Source: Filosporella fistucella (Eukaryota > Ascomycota > Leotiomycetes > Helotiales). Taken from it: a stretch of DNA of 64,000 nucleotides. Position numbers and translations under genes: made by a program. The notes beneath the pieces are model-generated. The model saw only the letters and a program-made list of their open reading frames with translations. It had not been told where the DNA came from and searched no databases. The stretch is from the NCBI GenBank assembly GCA_030077755.1, contig JAQJZZ010000010.1, positions 434,001-498,000 on the forward strand, written 5' to 3'. Shown piece by piece: positions 57,180 through 64,000 of this stretch. Numbering within the stretch: position 1 is the stretch's first letter; each line of letters opens with the position of its first letter.

Positions 57180-58353
57180 ATGCCCCACTCAATCGAATCA
57201 AACACCATCGACACCACCCAGACACACGGAGACTGGCGCGATGATCTCTTCCGCGACGGCTACGTGGTAGTGAAAAACGTGCTCTCTGAAGAAAAATCAC
57301 AACTTTATATCAACTCGATGTTTTCCTGGCTAGAGAAATTTCCTTTCGGATTTGACAGGAATGATTCAAAGACATGGACACCAGAACATTTGCCTACACA
57401 TATGAAGTCAGTATTTCCCATTCAAGTAATGTAGGATAAGCTGACAAGTACAGAGGAGGAATGTACCACGGCTATTCCGTGCAACACGAGAAATTCATCT
57501 GGGAAGCTCGCCAGTAAGTCCCCATTCATTAAGAAAAAACCAGACGCAGAACTGATATAAAATAGAGAACCAACAGTAATCAACACCTTCGCCAAACTCT
57601 GGAACACAAAAGACCTCCTCGTCTCCTTCGACGGAATGAATTTCACTCTCCCTTCCTCATCCCACCCCCCTTCCTCCCCCTGGCCACACGTAGACCAATC
57701 TCCCTCGCGAAAAGGTCTGCAGTGCGCTCAAGGCATTCTAAACCTTGCTCCCAACGGCCCCCAAGACGGTGGCTTAATGGTCATGAAAGGATCCCATAGA
57801 TTGAATGAGAAATTCTTCACTTCTCATCCGGAAGTTGTAGCTAGGAAGACGTGGGGTCCAGCAGACTGGTTTGGGTTTGAGGAAGAGGAGGTGAATTGGT
57901 TTAAGGAGAGGGGGTGCGAGTTGGTGAAGGTTTGTGCTGGTGCGGGAGATTTGATCTTGTGGGATTCGAGGACGGTGCATTATAATGTGTTGCCTGAGAG
58001 TATGAATCCGAGGGCTTTGATGTGTAAGTTTTTTTCCCCTAAGCTAAATGCCATATTACACTGTTGACGATAGATAGATGTTTGTTATACGCCTGCTCGC
58101 CTAGCTGCTCCAAAAGACTTGGAAGAAAAGGGAAGGTTATTTGATGAGAGGAAGGGAACGGTATGTAACGGGTTCGAATATGGAGAGTATTAGCTAATTA
58201 TGATAGACTCACTGGCCTCATGCCAACATCTTCGCGAATGGTGAGAAGAAGCTTCGATTTGGAGAGATCGATGCAGCTGAACGAGACCGGCCTTTCGAGG
58301 AGCCAGTGGAAAATGAGACGATGCTGAAACTTGCTGGGCGTCTTGCATATTAA
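57180..58353 (+). CDS. PhyH-family Fe(II)/2-oxoglutarate dioxygenase
   Basis: A dioxygenase of the phytanoyl-CoA hydroxylase family, a group also used to hydroxylate small metabolites. Start MPHSIESNTIDTTQTHG at 57180. Four short introns (about 57405-57452, 57512-57565, 58023-58073 and 58160-58207). Motifs: FRDGYVVVKNVLSEEK (typical first strand), GMYHGYSVQHEKFIW, WPHVDQSP (H-x-D ligands), LNLAPNGPQDGGLMVMKGSH, and LILWDSRTVHYN with the distal His and nearby Arg. It ends at ETMLKLAGRLAY. The gene points at the Zn2Cys6 regulator on the other strand, only 76 bp away. Substrate unknown. Confidence 0.9.
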
Positions 58354-58429
58354 ATAGTCCTTCTATGCTGCCCGATTTGGTGGAAGGTTGTAAATACAAA
58401 GCCTAATAACACTATACACATCTTTGCAA

Positions 58430-60284
58430 TCATTCCAGTTTCCTCTCCAACTCATCATCCCCATCAAGAATCTGCGCCCTCAAGATCCTAACAGCTTGCT
58501 CAGCTATAATACTCTGACTCTTAACCCCATCCAGAAACCCAACACAAAAGTTAATATCTCCTTCATAATGCTGCCTAGGTTCATCTGCGTGAAACCTAGC
58601 TTCGACGATAAGAATTATAGCAGCCGAAAATAATTTCAACGATGTGGACCTATGTACCATTAACTAGGTGCCATATCTTATTCATAGAGAGATAAAATAC
58701 CAAGGTCTATGACGAGCCAGAGATTCAATCTGAGAAGACGCCAGCGAGACAATTGCACGAGCAGAGCCTACACATATGGCACGTGTTCGAGCAAACGTAG
58801 TAGGATCATGAATCCACTGATTTTGCAGAACCCGATTTACCGCGATCCTATAATATAGGAGAGTCAGAGAAATATTCATCCTCTGCCATGCTATCCACGG
58901 TTTCTCTGCATCTCTCAACGATTCGTTATCCGAAGCATCACTCTGTAGATGGAGTGGCAGAGCAGCAACGCTATTCGCAAGCGCTTCGTCAGTCTCTATA
59001 ACCAGTGTGGAGATTTCAGCGCTATTCTTAGGTATCACACTCAATCTCCTGCGAAAACGATGATAGATTTTCGCTAGCTGTATCATCACGATATGATACG
59101 CGATAGGTCGTGGAGAGGTATCTTCTTCCCGCGGCAAATTCTGGAGTTCGTCATCGTCCAGGATAGCAGGGAGGTCGACGTGGAAATCTCCTTCTATGAT
59201 ACATGGCGGATGATACGGTACAGGGATCCAATCGCATAGGACTAGAGTCCACCACAGTCGCCGACGGATTTGCTGCCGAAGAAGAGATTCGTTTTTGTTT
59301 AAACGATCATCGCCCATATTTAGAGACTGGGCAATACGGATTGCGCAAGCCCAGAGGATATTATACATTTTTGAATCCCCGACGTTGACAAATACAATTC
59401 CTAGTATAGCGATAGCTTGTACAGAGCGCATATCGTGTTGTCGTAGGAAATCTGCTTTATGGAGGTAGTAGAGTGCGGAATCATACCAATTCGCAATGAT
59501 TGTGTCAGGAGTACCAGGTACTCCTGCAGCCTCAGCCTCTTTCTCATCCATGAATAGCAAGACAGCCTATATCAACACACAAAATTAACAAATCTCTTCT
59601 CACTACCCCCGTGAAACCCATCAAAGGAAATAAAAAAGGAAATGATAGCACAAACACTTAAAAAACTAAAATAAACAGCAAACCACAACAATTCCCCTTC
59701 CCTTCTCTCACCCTCCATGAACCGCAGACATTCTCTCTCAAAAGTAGGATGATGCAAAGCACAATGAATCCAACTCGTCCACGTCCTTCCATAAGCCAAC
59801 AGCTTCTCCACACACCCACTCGATGGCCAAATCACATCCCCATCCGACCTAACAGTAGAAACACGACTAGTATTTCCCACAGCCTCAAAGAGCTCTCTCT
59901 CAAAACTCTCAGTGATATTCAGGATCTCACCATAGCTTTCAGTAGAGTGATCAAGCGGTAAAGCATTAGCATATTGCTCGATCTCCGCTTTTAGACGACG
60001 GTTTTCGTCAAGGAGGTCTTGGTAGGAGGGAGTGGGTGGTTCGCTAGATTGTGTTAAAGGATGGGAGTAATGTTGGATGAGAAGGTGTGATATACTCACT
60101 CAGCTTGTATTATCTTCCCTTTCACGCGGACGGTTTCTCTGGTACAGGTCAGGTGTGAGCCGCGAGCGAGACACTGGTTACAAGGGATCTTCTTGTCACA
60201 GCGAACACGGCGTTTTGCGCAGGTGCCGCAGGAGCGAGGTGGTCGTTGGGTAGATCTGATGTTTGGGGGATGTTCTTGGGGCAT
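58430..60284 (-). CDS. Zn2Cys6 fungal transcription factor
   Basis: A nuclear DNA-binding regulator. Start MPQEHPPNIRSTQRPPRS at 60284. The binuclear zinc cluster CGTCAKRRVRCDKK then PCNQC and LTC gives the spacing C-x2-C-x6-C-x5-C-x2-C-x8-C. After an intron (about 60051-60105) comes a short coiled-coil element, YQDLLDENRRLKAEIEQY. The fungal regulatory domain follows: WTSWIHCALHHPTFERECL, then after a second intron VLLFMDEKEAEAAGVPG, later RIAQSLNMGDD and RRRLWWTLVLCDW. The third intron (about 58643-58702) joins ARHRPW to STSLKLFSAA. The 3' end meets the PhyH gene tail to tail. Target genes unknown; the PhyH enzyme is only a neighbour, not a proven target. Confidence 0.9.
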
Positions 60285-61203
60285 TTTGGGGAAAGAAGGT
60301 AGAAGACGTGGGGATTATTTACTTGTAGTATGGCTAAACTGAGCTAGACACTGAACCAGTTCAGTAATGTGACAGCACATGGCTGGTGTGGTTAGGAAGC
60401 AATTCAATAGTGGGGGAGGTAAGTGATAGTATCAATATCTCGGAAGGCGGGTCCACTTATTTCCGCACTCCCATCTACCTTATTCTAGCTAAAGCTGGAA
60501 TAAATTCTTAGGCAGGCGCACGTGAAGGAAGTTTTGGTACGGGGCCTAGGGATTCCGAGTTTTGGCAAAACGCACCATCATATGATATGGTAACACTTAA
60601 GCAAAATACTACTTTACAAAAGCCTTTATTAAGGGCTGAGGGGTAATTATTCAAGTGCTTACTATTAAGTTCTTGCTAACACGAAAAGTGGTCTTCTAAA
60701 GGGTCTCCTTTTAGGGCTTAGATTCTCAAAGTTGCTAGATAAGTATACTAATAGTGGTTTCTCGGCCTCCACGGCAGTGACCCCCGAAGGGCCAGTTGAG
60801 CGTCACTTGTTAAAGCTGGAGCACTTTGTTGCAAGCAACGGAGGACTCGTGCTCCTCGTTGACTTCAATACTCCTCTCCCCCAGTGCCCCATCACCCGTC
60901 AGCGTCAAAAATACTTCAATCCTCTTCTTTGTCACCTATCACCTGCATAATCCTCAAGAACCAACACAACAAGAAAAAGCACGCTTCATTCATTTATCTG
61001 TCTTCTTGTTACTGTATTCTGACCTATACTATCCCAGTAGCCCGCCCCATTTTATGTATCCGCCCTGCCTTCCCTTTCTCTTTCCTCACAATCTACAAGC
61101 TCACAGCCCAACAACACTAACGACAACGCAAAACTCCACCATCCAACCGAGCACTTCAATGTTGAATGTCTATGCAAAGATCCTCCGTCTCCACCCCCAA
61201 ACT
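60285..61203. other. Intergenic, no gene seen
   Basis: Promoter of the regulator and 3' flank of the decarboxylase gene. The plus strand at 60826-61227 holds an open frame of low-complexity Ser/Pro/Thr composition, which I take for chance. Confidence 0.4.
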
Positions 61204-64000
61204 CTATCCCGCCATATTGGCAGCTAAGCCATTATTAGGTGTAATGCTGCCTTCGATTCGTCTCTTGGCTTCTGCCTTTTCTTTCTCGGTGATATCTTCG
61301 TCTTTCTTGCGCATATCGGGGGTGTGTTGCATTTGACTGGGATGATGACCTATTGACATGCCCACGCGGATCTAGATCGATTAGTCCTTATTTCAAGTTC
61401 AAAGTATTGGAGTCAGAAACTCACCAAAGTCTCCAAACACCCATTAGAATTATCGGTCAGATCATCATCAAACTTCATCGCACCCTCCTCAAACAACAAC
61501 AATATCGTACTACCACCAAACTTGAAGTATCCAAGTTCTTCAGCACGCTTGACATTCTCTCCAGCCTTGCGAGTAATGACAGTACTACCAACCATCATAG
61601 CACCAACACAAATGACCATAACTCTACCATGGGCAACCGAATCAATTGGAATGACAATTCTGACGTTCTCGCCGTAGACATCAAGCGCAGAGCGAATAGC
61701 CATTGGGTTGACAGTGTAATACTCTCCCTCAATCGTCTTGGGTGTACCCATGACTCCGTCAACTGGGATATGGAAACGATGGTAATCTTGTGGAGCAAGT
61801 CTGAAAATACCAAGTCCACCATTCTTGTATCGAGCAGCATCCTCAGGATAAGCGTTTCCAAGTAATCTCTCAATACTGAATTCACGACCTTTGACCCAAA
61901 TCTTGGTAGCTTCATCCATACGATTGAATACCACGGATCGACAATCGGCTGGCGAGACAATGATTCGTGGATTGTCAGGTGCAGAGCAAGGTCGTGCATC
62001 TGGCTTCAATTGGCGATAGAAAAATTCATTGAAATTCTTGAATTGTTCCAATGGCAACAAAACCTCCGACATGTCCAATTGATGGAAATTGATGAACTTT
62101 TGAATTTCGGCCTTGGATGCTGGATCATCATACTTTACACCCTGCTTGAAGCTGAGGCCTTTGAGAAGTTTTCGAACTAAACGTCTGTTAGCGACTGAAA
62201 TTGGAGGTTTCTTGCTTAATACGTAGAGAGGAATAGAACAATCATCGCTTTACATACTTCTCTTCTTTTCCATATCTCTAGATTTGAGTCCCTTATATAG
62301 CAGTCTGATTCCCAATCTGACGTAAACACTCATGCGCTCCTCATTGATCTGTCCCGTGATACGATCTTGAACAAGAATGTTGGCAGAATTTGCACCAAGT
62401 TTGTAACCACCATAAGAGATCTTGGTGATAACTTTGGAGTACCATTTTCGTTGAGCTTGACTCGAGGTCACGAAACCTGCCATGACAATGTTGTTGACTT
62501 GACGCCAGTCTTGACTAGCACATGTAGCAATATGGGTGATGATATCGGCATCAGAACGCTTATTGAGACGAGGTTGGTGACAGATCGGACATTCTCTGAT
62601 CTCGACCACATGCTCTTCGCCCTTATCATTCAGGTCATCCCGGTCCAAGAAATCTCCTTCCTCGCCAGGAGTACTCAGCTCTTCAACACTTTGAGCTGCA
62701 ACACCAAGTTGAGATTGGTCGACCATTGTTGCATTTTCAGAAGCGCTTGGGGTAGAGCTGCCACCAGTTCCTGACAGAGATGAAGAAGACTGGCTTTGAC
62801 CAGCGGTGCCACCAAATTGTGCAGGCAAATGACTCTTCATTGCATTAGTATCAGGCATGAATCCTCGAACCTTCTCTCCCATTGTGCGAGGTTTCGACTT
62901 TTCAGCCAATTGATCTTCCAAACATATCACAGCCTCGTCAAAAGTGATATCACCATTGGCATCTTCTCCATTGGCATGAGGGAAGCGTTTGAAGAAACTA
63001 TCAATCGTCGACTCTTTCAGTGTAGAGCCAAGAGTATCAAGCATGGTCGTCAATTCAACTTTACTGATACGTCCACTCTCATCGGTATCGTATTGTCTCA
63101 ACATCGATCTCCAGAATTGTTGTCGAAGGGCTGGGTATGGAACATATTTTGCCTTGATGAAAAGTTGTGGACTGTGCTTCTCCTCCCATTTCTCAGCATT
63201 CTTCAGCTTCAAGTTCACCGTGAATGCATGCAAATCAGGGTCTCCATTTCCATCGTAGCCCTCATTCTCATCCACAGCATTTGATGGAGGAATAGTGTCT
63301 CCTGCCTTGAGACCACCAGGGTTGCTTGTTGGAGGTGGTGCTAAAGTTGGCGTGCTTGTTCCAGAGAGACTAGAAGTGGTGGCAGTATTTTGGCTCGAAT
63401 TTCTCGACTGAAGTCCTGGACGAGTCATTTTATTCAGGCTCTGTGATGAAGAAGTTCTGGAGATTGGCAGCTTGAATCGTGACCGATTTGGCTGAGGAGG
63501 GAAAGCACTGGCATCGGGAGGTTCCTTAAGAGAGTATAATCCAGTCTCAGGGCTTGCATCAGGAGCTGTATCCGTGATGTCTTTCAGAGAGAGAACGGTT
63601 GAAGCGATAAAGTCGTTTCCAGACAGCTTATCCCTATCAATTACGGTGAATGAGAGCGAATACCCCAATTCATGCTTCAAGACCTGGAAAATCATCTTCT
63701 CGTTGAACACTGGATTGAGGTTGTGTCGGATAACCCGGGTTCGATATGTCTTCTTTCCCAGAGACGCAACAACGAAAGGATCCATATCGAAAGAGGTTCT
63801 GGTCATGTTTCGCTCTGGAGGTAGATCTGTAATCTTGCCAATCTCCAAGAACACGATTCCCACCACCTCGCTATCGCCTGTGAATTCATATGCACCCAAC
63901 TGTTTCTTCTTTCGCAGTCCCTTCAATCTCAACTTTCGACGTTTCTTCTCTGCAGTTTCTGGCTTTGTAGGATCATCCGTCTCATCACTTGGTTCCTCAT
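61204..64000 (-). CDS. PSD2: Phosphatidylserine decarboxylase proenzyme 2 (C2/EF-hand type), N-terminus outside window
   Basis: Makes phosphatidylethanolamine from phosphatidylserine in endosomal/Golgi-type membranes. The gene enters from the right edge, so its start and probably a first C2 domain are missing. Visible in order: a C2 domain (VVGIVFLEIGKITDLPPER, then DPFVVASLGKKTYRTRVIRH, about 63870-63600), a Ser/Pro-rich linker, an EF-hand (LRQYDTDESGRISKVEL, about 63050-63100), a Cys/His cluster CPICHQPRLNKRSDADIITH, then after an intron (62195-62257) the decarboxylase domain: LDMSEVLLPLEQFKNFNEFF, GIFRLAPQDYHRFHIPVDG, VMVICVGAMMVGS, and KFGGSTILLLFEEG. GGST is the self-cleavage site that forms the pyruvoyl group; yeast Psd2 has the same GGST. 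Last intron about 61373-61424. No damage seen. Confidence 0.95.

Noticed and set aside
60750..60850. GC-rich stretch with short inverted repeats that briefly suggested a tRNA
   Set aside because: No cloverleaf with proper arms or T-loop consensus could be drawn.
60826..61227. Plus-strand frame of 133 codons beside the decarboxylase gene
   Set aside because: Low-complexity Ser/Pro/Thr translation, overlapping the 3' end of PSD2. Most likely chance.

Overview
The window looks like nuclear DNA of a filamentous ascomycete (Pezizomycotina). Coding regions are broken by short GT-AG introns, mostly 45-100 bp. Genes are monocistronic and lie on both strands. The families are typical of a plant-associated mould: GH12 xyloglucanase, cutinase, secreted carboxylesterase, S10 carboxypeptidase, HET and NACHT-ankyrin proteins. 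A leotiomycete-like plant associate would fit, but no species marker is present. I saw no rRNA, tRNA, CRISPR array or intact transposon.

Layout. 1-316: 3' end of a gene with repeated Cys-Pro motifs. 0.7-15.8 kb: AT-rich, gene-poor stretch with decayed, duplicated HET-domain relics (745-3590, 11306-12080, 15642-15768), among which sit three secreted or accessory genes: an intact SLIP-GC-like large GTPase (3839-7780), a GH12 endoglucanase (9186-10176) and a metallophosphoesterase with one awkward exon junction (13184-15078). 15.9-22 kb: a DDX60/Ski2-like helicase. 23-32 kb: O-methyltransferase, PrpF-family isomerase flanked by an inverted repeat, His-tailed cupin, secreted type-B carboxylesterase, and an agmatinase-family protein with a signal peptide. 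33.3-36.1 kb: NACHT-ankyrin (NLR-like) gene with near-identical ankyrin units and an in-frame stop. 37-43 kb: gene-poor, with calpain-like and MFS relics around an intact cutinase. 43.3-48.6 kb: divergent TauD-type dioxygenase and Dal5-type transporter, probably a sulfonate-use pair. 48.8-60.3 kb: S10 carboxypeptidase with an extra Cys-rich module, vanadium-haloperoxidase/PAP2 enzyme next to a DyP peroxidase, PhyH dioxygenase facing a Zn2Cys6 regulator. 61.2-64 kb: phosphatidylserine decarboxylase 2 (C2/EF-hand type), running off the right edge.

How the parts relate. Housekeeping anchors (the helicase and the decarboxylase) alternate with accessory islands. The left island and the NLR region carry self/non-self recognition families (HET, NACHT-ankyrin, SLIP-GC-like GTPase). 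Decayed copies there show the CpA-to-TpA type of change expected from repeat-induced point mutation. The most notable items are the NLR gene (recently shuffled ankyrin units, one with a CAA-to-TAA stop), the intact GTPase among dead HET copies, the inverted repeat around the PrpF gene, the TauD/transporter pair and the adjacent peroxidases. I found no wholly new multi-gene system that I could defend.
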